DNA of 16,607 nt, from positions 1 to 16,607 of the forward strand of contig JAFYCU010000008.1 of the NCBI GenBank assembly GCA_017545095.1, written 5' to 3'. The notes beneath the pieces were generated by a model that had not been told where the DNA came from, ran no database searches, and was given only the letters and a program-made list of their open reading frames with translations. Below are positions 1 through 7,505 of this stretch, piece by piece (the stretch's first letter is position 1; every line of letters starts with the position of its first letter). Position numbers and translations under genes: made by a program. The stretch is from Muribaculaceae bacterium (GTDB lineage Bacteria; Bacteroidota; Bacteroidia; Bacteroidales; Muribaculaceae).

Positions 1-1
1 C

Positions 2-988
2 AACATGGACGAGATCTATGACAACGAGATCTTGATTGACGTTCAAACCTTGAATATCGACTCGGCTTTGTTTACCGACATCCACAACTATGCCAAGAGC
101 CAGGCCAAGAATCCCGACAACGAGGCCGAGGTGATGGAGGAGATCAAGAAAGAAATGTTCCTGAACGTGGAGCTTCAGGGCAAGCATCGCAACCGCCGCA
201 CCGGCTCGGGCGGCATGCTGCTGGGCACCGTGGAGAAGATTGGCGACGCCCTTAAGGGCAAGATCGACCTCAAAGAGGGCGACCGCATCGCCACGCTGGT
301 GTCGCTGTCGCTCACCCCGGTGCGCATCGACGAAATCCTGAACATCAAGGCCGATGTGGACCAAGTCGACATCAAGGGCAAAGCCATCCTGTTCGAGAGC
401 GGCATCTATGCCAAGATTCCCAACGACATGCCCGAGAAGCTGGCGCTGAGTGCACTCGACGTGGCCGGTGCACCCGCACAAACGGCCAAGCTGTGCCAGT
501 ATGGCCAGAACGTGGTGGTGCTGGGAGCCGGTGGCAAGAGCGGCATGCTGTGCTGCTACGAGGCCAAGAAGCGCGTGGGCGTGACCGGCAAGGTGATTGG
601 CCTAGCCAACAGTCCCCGCTCAACGCAGCGCATCAAGGACCTGGGCTTCTGCGACGTGGTGGAGAGTGTGGCCGGCATGACCCCCGTGGAGGTCAACGAG
701 CTGGTGAGCCGACTCACCAACGGCCAGATGGCCGACGTGACCATCAACTGCGTGAACGTGCCCGACTGCGAGATGACCGCCGTGCTGTGCACCAAGGACG
801 ATGGCATCGTGTACTTCTTCTCGATGGCCACCAGCTTCACCAAGGCCGCTCTGGGCGCCGAGGGCATCGGTGCCGACGTGAACATGATCATCGGCAACGG
901 CTACACCAAGGGCCACGCCGAGTTCACCCTGCAGGAGCTGCGCGAATGCCCCGAGCTGCGCAAGATTTTTGAGGAATTGTACGCTTGA
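2..988 (+). CDS. kdd: L-erythro-3,5-diaminohexanoate dehydrogenase, 5' end cut by window
   Basis: This enzyme oxidatively deaminates 3,5-diaminohexanoate to 3-keto-5-aminohexanoate with NAD(P)+, the step after the two aminomutases in lysine fermentation. Numbered from the Met codon at 5, a nucleotide-binding glycine loop (VLGAGGKSG) sits at about residues 172-180. Before it come family-typical stretches: NEILIDVQTLNID near the start, TGSGGMLLGTVEKIG at about 66-80 and ALSALDVAGAPAQ at about 148-159. The frame is open to the left edge (codon 2-4 is AAC). Known Kdd proteins have roughly 20 more N-terminal residues ahead of the matching 'EIY-NEILIDV' stretch, so I read the gene as truncated by the window and the Met at 5 as internal. 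It is followed by kamA after 225 bp on the same strand, as expected for a lysine cluster. The identification rests on remembered family sequence plus context and is strong. Confidence 0.93.
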   Translation, partial: NMDEIYDNEILIDVQTLNIDSALFTDIHNYAKSQAKNPDNEAEVMEEIKKEMFLNVELQGKHRNRRTGSGGMLLGTVEKIGDALKGKIDLKEGDRIATLVSLSLTPVRIDEILNIKADVDQVDIKGKAILFESGIYAKIPNDMPEKLALSALDVAGAPAQTAKLCQYGQNVVVLGAGGKSGMLCCYEAKKRVGVTGKVIGLANSPRSTQRIKDLGFCDVVESVAGMTPVEVNELVSRLTNGQMADVTINCVNVPDCEMTAVLCTKDDGIVYFFSMATSFTKAALGAEGIGADVNMIIGNGYTKGHAEFTLQELRECPELRKIFEELYA

Positions 989-1011
989 TAAAAGTGTGGC
1001 CCACGAAATCC

Positions 1012-1025
1012 TCCTAAGGGGGACT
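1012..1025. repeat. Left copy of a 14-bp inverted repeat flanking kamA
   Basis: The sequence CCTAAGGGGGACTT lies in the kdd-kamA spacer. Its exact reverse complement occurs at 2549-2562, just past kamA. A GTGGCC-like stretch accompanies both copies (near 996 and 2563-2568), so they look like two degenerate copies of one dispersed intergenic element in opposite orientation. A related C-rich/G-rich hairpin occurs at 14811-14834. Function unknown. Confidence 0.6.
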
Positions 1026-1050
1026 TGCCTGAGCTACATGCTACAACTAT

Positions 1051-1179
1051 GGGCTACAAGCTTTACAAGTCGACAGAATGGAAGACATGAGAACATAAGG
1101 ATAGTAGATAGAAGCATACGCTTTGAAAACCTTGTGTTCTTATGTCGACCGCTGTCGAGAGCTTGTGAACTTGTGTCCT
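1051..1179 (+). repeat. Large imperfect inverted repeat in the kamA leader
   Basis: The left arm (about 1051-1100) and right arm (about 1131-1179) are reverse complements over roughly 50 nt at about four matches in five, with a few small gaps. Shared blocks include TCGACAG, GAACA-AAGG and two ACAAG blocks. The 30-nt centre (1101-1130) would be the loop. The right arm also shows a 7-bp step (CTTGTGA, ACTTGTG at about 1162-1175), like the heptad hairpins elsewhere in this window. It ends 34 bp before the kamA start codon, so a kdd-kamA transcript would carry it. I do not recognise a riboswitch class. Confidence 0.6.
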
Positions 1180-1213
1180 AAAATATTTTCATATTTACCA
1201 ACCACTATTTTCA

Positions 1214-2485
1214 ATGGCTGAATCAAGACGAAAACAACTGTTCCCCGACGTCACCGACGAACAGTGGAACGACTGGAAGTGGCAGGTGCGCAACCGCATC
1301 GAGACGCTGGAAGAGCTCAAGAAATATGTGCACCTCACCGCCGAGGAGGAGGAAGGTGTGAAAAAGACGCTCTCCACACTGCGCATGGCCATCACCCCCT
1401 ACTACTTGAGCCTGATCAACCCCGACGATCCGCACGACCCCATCCGTCGCCAGTGCATACCCACCGGACTGGAGACCCACCAGGCCGAGGCCGACTTGCT
1501 TGACCCCCTGCATGAGGATGAGGACTCGCCCACACCGGGACTCACGCACCGCTATCCCGACCGCGTGCTGTTCCTAATCACCGACATGTGCTCGATGTAC
1601 TGCCGCCACTGCACCCGCCGACGCTTTGCCGGACAAACCGACAAGGAGTGCGGCAACGACCGCATCGAGAAGGCCCTGGAGTATATCGAGAAGACCGAAT
1701 GCGTGCGCGACGTGCTGCTCTCGGGCGGCGACGCACTGATGGTGGGCGACAAGAAACTGGAGTACATCATTTCGCGCCTGCGCGCCATCCCGCATGTGGA
1801 GATTGTGCGCCTGGGCACCCGCACACCGGTGGTTTGCCCGCAGCGCGTGACCCCCGAGCTGTGCGCCATGCTCAAGAAGTATCACCCCATCTGGATCAAC
1901 ACCCACTTCAATCACCCCAACGAGGTCACACCCGAGTCGACACGAGCCTGCGAGATGCTCGCCGATGCCGGCATTCCCCTGGGCAACCAGAGTGTGCTGC
2001 TGCGCGGTGTGAACGACTGCGTGCACGTGATGAAGCACCTGGTGCAGCAGTTGGTGAAGATTCGTGTGCGCCCCTACTACATCTACCAGTGCGACCTGTC
2101 GATGGGTCTAGAGCACTTCCGCACCCCGGTGTCGAAGGGCATCGAGATCATCGAGGGTCTGCGCGGCCACACCAGCGGCTACTGCGTGCCCACCTTTGTG
2201 GTGGATGCTCCCGGCGGCGGCGGCAAGACACCCGTGATGCCGCAGTATGTGATTTCACAGTCGCCCGGCCGCGTGGTGCTGCGCAACTTCGAGGGTGTAA
2301 TCACCACCTACACCGAGCCCACCGAGTATCACAACGAGTGCCACTGCGGCGAGTGCGAGACAGCACGCACCAAGGAGCAAGTGCCCGCCGACAAGGCCGT
2401 GGACGGCGTGATCTCGCTGCTCGAGGGTGAACGCATGAACATTGAGCCTCGAGCACTCAAACGCCACGAGCGCAACGAGCGTTGA
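1214..2485 (+). CDS. kamA: Lysine 2,3-aminomutase (radical SAM, PLP)
   Basis: This 423-residue enzyme converts L-lysine to L-beta-lysine, the first step of lysine fermentation. The radical-SAM cluster motif CxxxCxxC is Cys126, Cys130 and Cys133 (CSMYCRHC). The PLP lysine lies in PGGGGK (Lys338). A structural zinc site is visible as Cys269 plus Cys376, Cys378 and Cys381 (CHCGEC). Substrate-binding Asp294 and Asp331 are present. All sit at the positions I recall for the Clostridium subterminale enzyme shifted by one, which also supports the ATG at 1214 as the start. No Shine-Dalgarno sequence precedes it, as is common in this phylum. It lies between kdd and kamB, with a 225-bp leader containing a large inverted repeat. 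Length is normal for the family. A relative such as glutamate or arginine 2,3-aminomutase is unlikely given the lysine-pathway neighbours. Confidence 0.97.
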   Translation: MAESRRKQLFPDVTDEQWNDWKWQVRNRIETLEELKKYVHLTAEEEEGVKKTLSTLRMAITPYYLSLINPDDPHDPIRRQCIPTGLETHQAEADLLDPLHEDEDSPTPGLTHRYPDRVLFLITDMCSMYCRHCTRRRFAGQTDKECGNDRIEKALEYIEKTECVRDVLLSGGDALMVGDKKLEYIISRLRAIPHVEIVRLGTRTPVVCPQRVTPELCAMLKKYHPIWINTHFNHPNEVTPESTRACEMLADAGIPLGNQSVLLRGVNDCVHVMKHLVQQLVKIRVRPYYIYQCDLSMGLEHFRTPVSKGIEIIEGLRGHTSGYCVPTFVVDAPGGGGKTPVMPQYVISQSPGRVVLRNFEGVITTYTEPTEYHNECHCGECETARTKEQVPADKAVDGVISLLEGERMNIEPRALKRHERNER

Positions 2486-2500
2486 GGAATTAGCAGAAAT

Positions 2501-2574
2501 CAGCTCGTGGCCTCCCCAAACCAGAGAACCAAGCTTGCCACTTAGCGAAGTCCCCCTTAGGGGGCCACGAGCTG
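2501..2574. repeat. Inverted repeat with nested hairpin between kamA and kamB
   Basis: CAGCTCGTGGCC at 2501-2512 is matched exactly by its reverse complement at 2563-2574. Just inside the right arm is CCCCCTTAGGGGG (2552-2564), which is itself a hairpin, and 2549-2562 is the inverted partner of 1012-1025. The outer stem is 12 bp. The right arm runs straight into the heptad tract at 2574-2601. It is not a classical terminator, because no T-run follows. Confidence 0.7.
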
Positions 2575-2601
2575 AGAACTGAAAACTGAGAACTGAAAAC
2601 T
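2574..2601 (+). repeat. Heptad tract GARAACT x4 before kamB
   Basis: Four 7-bp units alternate GAGAACT and GAAAACT without a gap and end 3 bp before the kamB start codon. They belong to the same unit family as the tracts at 6553-6636 and 8170-8229. Only a weak left arm is present here, within the inverted repeat at 2501-2574. Confidence 0.75.
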
Positions 2602-2604
2602 GCC

Positions 2605-3621
2605 ATGTCGATCATTTCCGACATATTGAAGTACGAAAGCCTGTCGATAGTGGGGTTGGAGAAGAACACGGGCAAAACCGAGTGCCTGAAATATGTTCTC
2701 GACCGCCTGCCGCTCGACCGCAAACGCGTGGCGGTGACCTCCATCGGCATCGATGGCGAGAGCACCGACCAGGTGACGCGCACACAGAAGCCCGAGATTG
2801 TGCTTCGCGAAGGCATGTACTTCGGCACATCGGAAATGCACTACCGCCAACGACGGCTGGTGTCGGAGCTCATCGATGTGAGCGATGTCACCACCTCGCT
2901 GGGCCGCGTGGTCACCGCACGCGCACGCTCGAATGGTAAAATCCTGCTTTCAGGACCCGCCTCGGGCGTGAACCTGCAACGCTGGATGCACGAGATGCGC
3001 CGGCACGGCATTGACCTGATTGTGATTGATGGTGCACTGTCGCGACTCAGCTCCGCATCGCCAGCAGTTAGCCAGTCGATGATTCTCGCCACTGGGGCAG
3101 CCTATTCGGCCAATATGGCCACACTCGTGCAGAAAACAGCTTTTGTGGTCGAGCTAATCAACCTCGACTTGACCAGTGTGGCCAACCGCGCACTGCTCGC
3201 CCCGCTCGACAAGGGCGTGTGGTGGGTCGACCACGATGGCATGGTGCACGAAGTGAACGGCATGACATCGCTGTCGCACGACATCCACTTCGATGGCATG
3301 GACCAATGTGCCGCCCTCTATGTGGCCGGCGCGCTGGTTGACCGCTTTCTCGAGAAAGTGCGCCAAAACCAACAACTCCGACACGCCGAACTGGTGGTGC
3401 GCGACTTCACTAAGGTGTTTGTGTCGCCACAACAATTCAGGCTGTTCACCAAAATGGGCGGTCGCATGAGTGTGCTGCAAAAGAGCAAACTCATCGCCGT
3501 CACCGTCAATCCCACGTCGCCCAGCGGCTACGTGCTCGACTCCGAGCGGCTGTGCGGCACCCTGAGCGAAGCCATCGGGCTTCCAGTGTATGACCTGTTA
3601 AAGACCAAAGAATGCGTCTGA
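2605..3621 (+). CDS. kamB: KamB-like P-loop protein, probable lysine 5,6-aminomutase reactivase subunit
   Basis: A 338-residue protein with a P-loop near the N-terminus (GLEKNTGKT, residues 17-25) and a Walker-B-like hydrophobic strand ending in Asp-Gly (IDLIVIDGAL, about 136-145). It has no signal peptide or membrane segment and should be cytosolic. From family knowledge, a P-loop protein and a MutS-like ATPase accompany lysine 5,6-aminomutase genes and are thought to act together in replacing damaged cobalamin on the mutase. That role is assigned here from position and motifs. The next gene, kamC, starts inside its last codons (10-bp overlap), which implies translational coupling and a physical pair. 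The start at 2605 follows the GARAACT repeat tract directly. Residues 91-135 and the C-terminal third show no motif I can name. Confidence 0.85.
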   Translation: MSIISDILKYESLSIVGLEKNTGKTECLKYVLDRLPLDRKRVAVTSIGIDGESTDQVTRTQKPEIVLREGMYFGTSEMHYRQRRLVSELIDVSDVTTSLGRVVTARARSNGKILLSGPASGVNLQRWMHEMRRHGIDLIVIDGALSRLSSASPAVSQSMILATGAAYSANMATLVQKTAFVVELINLDLTSVANRALLAPLDKGVWWVDHDGMVHEVNGMTSLSHDIHFDGMDQCAALYVAGALVDRFLEKVRQNQQLRHAELVVRDFTKVFVSPQQFRLFTKMGGRMSVLQKSKLIAVTVNPTSPSGYVLDSERLCGTLSEAIGLPVYDLLKTKECV

Positions 3622-4967
3622 AAGAAGTGATTGACTCGCCCTGCGGCATCCGCCACATGATGGACAAGCTCGAGCTCCAATCAGGCTATGCCCGCCGATG
3701 GCTGCTGGACACCACCCTGCTCACCCGCGAGCAGGACATCCAGTCGGCCTATGCCGTGCTGCAGCGTTTTGCGCTCTTCATCGAGCAGGTCGACCACACT
3801 CACCTCAACACACTGCTGTTCAAATTGCAGTGCCTGAAAGACATCCGCACCACCATCCAAAACCTCAAGCAACGCGCCACGCTCGACGACATCGAGTTGT
3901 TTGAGGTCAAGCATCTGGCCATCCTCGCCACCGACGTGGCCGCACTGCTGCGCAACCATGGCATGGATGGTGTGGTGGCAATCCCCGACTTGAACCCTGT
4001 GATTGCGATTCTTGACCCCGACGGGATGAAAATCGCCACCTTTTATATATATGACTCCTACTGCGAGCAGCTGCGCGACCTGCGCACCCAGATGCGCCAG
4101 CATCCCGACCAGCAGGAGGAGCTGCTCGTGCATTCGAGCGAGCTGGAGCAGCGCATCCGCGACGACCTGAGCCAGCAACTACACCCCTACGCCACCGCCA
4201 TCGAGCAGGCACAGCAAGCCCTGGCACAAATCGATGTGAACGTGGCTAAAGCGCGACAGATGCACGACCTGGGGCTTTGCTTCCCCACGCTCTCCGACGA
4301 TGGAACCACCAGCTATCACGACATGTTCCACCCGCAGGTGAAAGAAGCCCTGGCCAATCGCGGAAAAACCTTCCAACCCGTTGACATCGCATTCGGCCTC
4401 AAGCCCACACTCATCACCGGTTCCAACATGGGCGGCAAGACGGTGGTGCTCAAGACCGTAACGCTATGCCAACTGCTCACGCAATTCATCTTCGGCATCC
4501 CCGCCTCACAGGCTCAGGTTGCCGTGAAAGACGAGATACGTTTCTGCATCGGCGACGACCAGTCGGTGGAACGCGGCCTGTCGTCGTTTGCCGCCGAGAT
4601 GAAACACATCGACGCCGTTATCCAGACATCGCGCACGGGCTGCCGCCTGCTCGCGCTCATCGACGAGCCGGCACGCACCACCAACCCCGTGGAGGGCACC
4701 GCACTGGTGAGCGCCCTGCTGCGCGTGCTGGCCAACACCCACTGCACGCTGCTCATGACCACCCACTACGATGTGGAAGCCTCTCAGGCTCATTGCCTGC
4801 GTGTGAAAGGCTTAATCGATGGCTCGATGGACTACTCGCTGGTGGAGGTACACAACGGCGAGGTGCCACACGAGGCCCTGCGTATCGCCGAGAGCTTGGG
4901 CATCGACAGCCAATGGCTCGACCAAGCGAAAGCCATACTGAGCCCCAATCATCAACAAACGACTTAA
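3612..4967 (+). CDS. kamC: KamC-like MutS-family ATPase, probable lysine 5,6-aminomutase reactivase
   Basis: This 451-residue protein carries a MutS-type ABC ATPase domain in its C-terminal half. Walker A is TGSNMGGKT (269-277), a SFAAEMKH signature region lies at about 325-332, Walker B with catalytic Asp-Glu is LALIDEP (347-353), and the H-loop histidine is in MTTHY (about 382-386). The N-terminal half is helical, with a Glu/Gln-rich coiled-coil-like stretch around 150-215. The mismatch-recognition and connector domains of real MutS are absent and there is no Smr domain, so a DNA-repair role is not supported. It overlaps kamB by 10 bp and is only 18 bp from kamD, pointing to one translational unit serving the B12 mutase. 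Automatic pipelines may call this 'DNA mismatch repair protein MutS', which would mislead here. Confidence 0.88.
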   Translation: MRLKEVIDSPCGIRHMMDKLELQSGYARRWLLDTTLLTREQDIQSAYAVLQRFALFIEQVDHTHLNTLLFKLQCLKDIRTTIQNLKQRATLDDIELFEVKHLAILATDVAALLRNHGMDGVVAIPDLNPVIAILDPDGMKIATFYIYDSYCEQLRDLRTQMRQHPDQQEELLVHSSELEQRIRDDLSQQLHPYATAIEQAQQALAQIDVNVAKARQMHDLGLCFPTLSDDGTTSYHDMFHPQVKEALANRGKTFQPVDIAFGLKPTLITGSNMGGKTVVLKTVTLCQLLTQFIFGIPASQAQVAVKDEIRFCIGDDQSVERGLSSFAAEMKHIDAVIQTSRTGCRLLALIDEPARTTNPVEGTALVSALLRVLANTHCTLLMTTHYDVEASQAHCLRVKGLIDGSMDYSLVEVHNGEVPHEALRIAESLGIDSQWLDQAKAILSPNHQQTT

Positions 4968-4985
4968 CAACTATTACTATATAAT

Positions 4986-6542
4986 ATGCAAAAGAGCAAA
5001 TTAGGATTAGATTTTGAAAAAGTAGAGTACGCTCGTAGCCTGGCCAAAGGCATCGCCGAGGACGTGCAAGCCTTTGTGGAACAATACACCACAGTGGCTG
5101 TTGAGCGCACGCTATGCCGCTTGATGGGCATCGACGGCGTGGACGACAACGATGTGCCACTGCCCAACGTGGTCGTGGAAGCCATCAACGACAAGGGCGT
5201 GCTGGGCGAGGGAGCGCTGTTCTTCATCGCCAACGCAATGATTCGCACCAAGCTGCAGCCTCAGGAGATTGCCGAGCAGGTGGCCCGTGGCGAACTCGAC
5301 ATCACCCAGGTGGTGACCCGCGACCAGCAACAGATTGCCGCCGCCCTGCAACCCGTGATCGACGAGAGCATGACGCGCATCCGCACTCGCCGCGCACGGC
5401 GCGAGCATTACCTCGAAACCATTGGCGAGGGTCCCAAGCCCTACCTCTACATCATCGTGGCCACCGGCAACATCTACGAGGACGTTGTGCAGGCCCAGGC
5501 CGGTGCACGCCAGGGTGCCGATGTGATTGCCGTGATTCGCACCACGGGGCAGAGTCTGCTCGACTATGTGCCCTACGGAGCCACCACCGAGGGCTTCGGC
5601 GGCACGTTTGCCACACAGGAGAACTTCCGCATCATGCGCAAAGCCCTCGACGAGGTGGGCGAAGAGCAGGGACGCTACATTCGCCTGTGCAACTACTGCT
5701 CGGGACTGTGCATGCCCGAAATCGCCATCATGGGAGCTTTCGAGGGCCTGGACGTGATGCTCAACGATGCCCTCTACGGCATCCTGTTCCGCGACATCAA
5801 CATGCAGCGCACACTCATCGACCAGTATATGAGCCGCATCATCAACGGCTTTGCCGGTGTAATCATCAATACCGGCGAGGACAACTACCTCACCACTGCC
5901 GATGCCGTAGAGGCTGCACACACCGTGCTGGCCAGCGACCTCATCAACGAGCAGCTGGCCCTGATGGCCGGACTGCGCGAAGAGCAGATGGGACTGGGAC
6001 ATGCCTTTGAGATGGACCCGATGCTCGAAAACGGCTTCCTGCTCGAGCTGGCACAGGCACAGATGACGCGCGAAATCTTCCCCAAGGCCACGCTCAAGTA
6101 TATGCCACCCACCAAGTTCATGACCGGCAACATCTTCCGTGGCCACATCCAGGACGCACTGTTCAACATCATCGGCATCTGGACCCACCAGGGCATCCAG
6201 CTCCTGGGAATGCCCACCGAGGCCATCCACACCCCGTTCATGAGCGACCGCTACCTCTCGATCGAAAACGCCAAATACATCTTCAACAACATGAAGAGCA
6301 TTGGCGAGGAGATGGAGTTTGCCGAAGGAGGCATCTGCCGCCGACGCGCGCAGGAAGTGCTGGGCAACACCATCAAGCTGCTGGAGGAAATCACCAAGGA
6401 GGGCCTGTTCACCGCTCTGGAGAAAGGCATCTTCGGTGATGTGAAGCGGCCCAAGAACGGCGGAAAGGGTCTGGCAGGCGTGACCATGAAGGGAGAGAAC
6501 TACCTCAACCCATTTATTGAGTTAATGAAAGGCAAACGATAA
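4986..6542 (+). CDS. kamD: Lysine 5,6-aminomutase, alpha (PLP-binding) subunit
   Basis: The 518-residue large subunit of the adenosylcobalamin- and PLP-dependent mutase that moves the terminal amino group of beta-lysine or D-lysine to C5. Residues I recall as holding PLP in the Clostridium sticklandii enzyme are found shifted by one: Arg185, Ser190, Ser239 and Tyr264, in the stretches IRTTGQSLLDYVPYGAT, CNYCSGLCMPE and DALYGILF. It starts 18 bp after kamC with no Shine-Dalgarno sequence and is followed by kamE after 97 bp of repeat hairpin. The full family length is present. The related ornithine 4,5-aminomutase has a different subunit layout (short OraS, long OraE), so the lysine enzyme is the better fit. 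It acts in the cytosol as a complex with KamE. Confidence 0.96.
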   Translation: MQKSKLGLDFEKVEYARSLAKGIAEDVQAFVEQYTTVAVERTLCRLMGIDGVDDNDVPLPNVVVEAINDKGVLGEGALFFIANAMIRTKLQPQEIAEQVARGELDITQVVTRDQQQIAAALQPVIDESMTRIRTRRARREHYLETIGEGPKPYLYIIVATGNIYEDVVQAQAGARQGADVIAVIRTTGQSLLDYVPYGATTEGFGGTFATQENFRIMRKALDEVGEEQGRYIRLCNYCSGLCMPEIAIMGAFEGLDVMLNDALYGILFRDINMQRTLIDQYMSRIINGFAGVIINTGEDNYLTTADAVEAAHTVLASDLINEQLALMAGLREEQMGLGHAFEMDPMLENGFLLELAQAQMTREIFPKATLKYMPPTKFMTGNIFRGHIQDALFNIIGIWTHQGIQLLGMPTEAIHTPFMSDRYLSIENAKYIFNNMKSIGEEMEFAEGGICRRRAQEVLGNTIKLLEEITKEGLFTALEKGIFGDVKRPKNGGKGLAGVTMKGENYLNPFIELMKGKR

Positions 6543-6552
6543 AAACAAGTCT

Positions 6553-6636
6553 TCAGTTGTCGGTTTTCAGTTCTCAGCGCCATCCTCAAGAACTGACTAC
6601 TGATGACAGATAACTGAAAACTGAAAACAGATAACA
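6553..6636 (+). repeat. Heptad-repeat hairpin between kamD and kamE
   Basis: The left arm (6553-6577) steps by 7 bp as TCAGTTG, TCGGTTT, TCAGTTC, TCAG. The right arm (6595-6636) is six in-phase heptads of the GATAACT/GAAAACT type. The arms are reverse complements with scattered mismatches and the loop is about 17 nt. It ends 3 bp before the kamE start codon. It would be transcribed between two genes whose products form one enzyme. Confidence 0.8.
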
Positions 6637-6639
6637 GCT

Positions 6640-7428
6640 ATGAGCGAAGGACTATACTCGATGGAAGCTAAGGATTTCGACAAAACCTTAGACTTCACCA
6701 AGATAAAGCCATATGGCGACACGATGAACGACGGCAAGGTGCAACTGAGTTTCACGCTGCCCGTGCCCGTGGGAGCCGAAGCGGTGGAGGCCGCCAAGCA
6801 ACTGCTACGCAAGATGGGCCTCGAAAACCCCAGCGTGGTGTTCTATCAGGAACTCACACCAGGCTTCACTTTCTTCAACTGCTACGGCAGCTGCACACAC
6901 ACCGTGGACTACTCCACCATCTACGTGCCCAAGGTGGAGAGCAACACGATGGACATGTATGAGACCGACGAGTACATCAAGGAACACCTGGGCCGCAAGA
7001 TTGTGATTGTGGGGGCCTCCACCGGCACCGATGCACACACCGTGGGCATCGACGCCATCATGAACATGAAAGGCTATGCCGGACATTACGGACTGGAGCG
7101 TTACGAGATGATCGAGGCCTACAACCTGGGGTCGCAAGTGCCCAACGAGGAGTTTATCGCCCGTGGCATCGAGCTGCATGCCGACGCACTCATCATCTCG
7201 CAGACCGTGACACAAAAAGACGTGCACATCCACAACATGACCAACTTCATCGAGCTGATGGAGGCCGAGGGACTGCGCGACAAGATGATTTGCTGCTGCG
7301 GCGGTGCTCGTGTAACCCACGAGCTGGCCAAGGAGCTGGGCTTCGATGCAGGCTTTGGCATGAACACCTACGCCGACGACGTGGCATCGTTTGTCGTGCA
7401 AGAAATGGTGAAACGCGGCATGAAATAA
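6640..7428 (+). CDS. kamE: Lysine 5,6-aminomutase, beta (cobalamin-binding) subunit
   Basis: The 262-residue small subunit holds the B12-binding Rossmann domain. The DxHxxG motif is Asp131-Ala-His133-Thr-Val-Gly136, where His133 is the lower cobalt ligand. Lys144, in MNMKGY, is the residue known to form the Schiff base with PLP. Both numbers coincide with those I recall for the Clostridium sticklandii beta subunit, which supports the start at 6640 over the Met eight codons in. A glycine-rich stretch (CCCGGARVTHELAKELGFDA, about 218-237) matches the end of the B12-binding fold. It pairs with kamD upstream. A 77-bp plain spacer leads to the CoA-transferase gene. Confidence 0.97.
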   Translation: MSEGLYSMEAKDFDKTLDFTKIKPYGDTMNDGKVQLSFTLPVPVGAEAVEAAKQLLRKMGLENPSVVFYQELTPGFTFFNCYGSCTHTVDYSTIYVPKVESNTMDMYETDEYIKEHLGRKIVIVGASTGTDAHTVGIDAIMNMKGYAGHYGLERYEMIEAYNLGSQVPNEEFIARGIELHADALIISQTVTQKDVHIHNMTNFIELMEAEGLRDKMICCCGGARVTHELAKELGFDAGFGMNTYADDVASFVVQEMVKRGMK

Positions 7429-7505
7429 GCCATGCGCTGCCCAATCCCATAAACAGAACAAGTACAAACATTACACATACAATTAATCACATAAAGCATA
7501 TCAAT

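Noticed and set aside
969..1181. Small open frame after kdd
   Set aside because: It overlaps the kdd end and lies mostly in the inverted-repeat leader. Its translation is not protein-like.
989..1213. Lysine or cobalamin riboswitch in front of kamA
   Set aside because: No conserved core elements of either class could be recognised. The fold is one long imperfect hairpin.
3612..4967. DNA mismatch repair MutS/MutS2
   Set aside because: It has the ATPase core only, with no mismatch-binding, connector or Smr domain, and is embedded in the lysine cluster.
4968..4985. Cobalamin riboswitch or promoter before kamD
   Set aside because: The spacer is only 18 bp and shows no promoter box.
5112..6230. 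Open frame of 372 codons on the minus strand inside kamD
   Set aside because: It is a shadow of kamD codon bias, with no recognisable motif and a composition typical of antisense frames.
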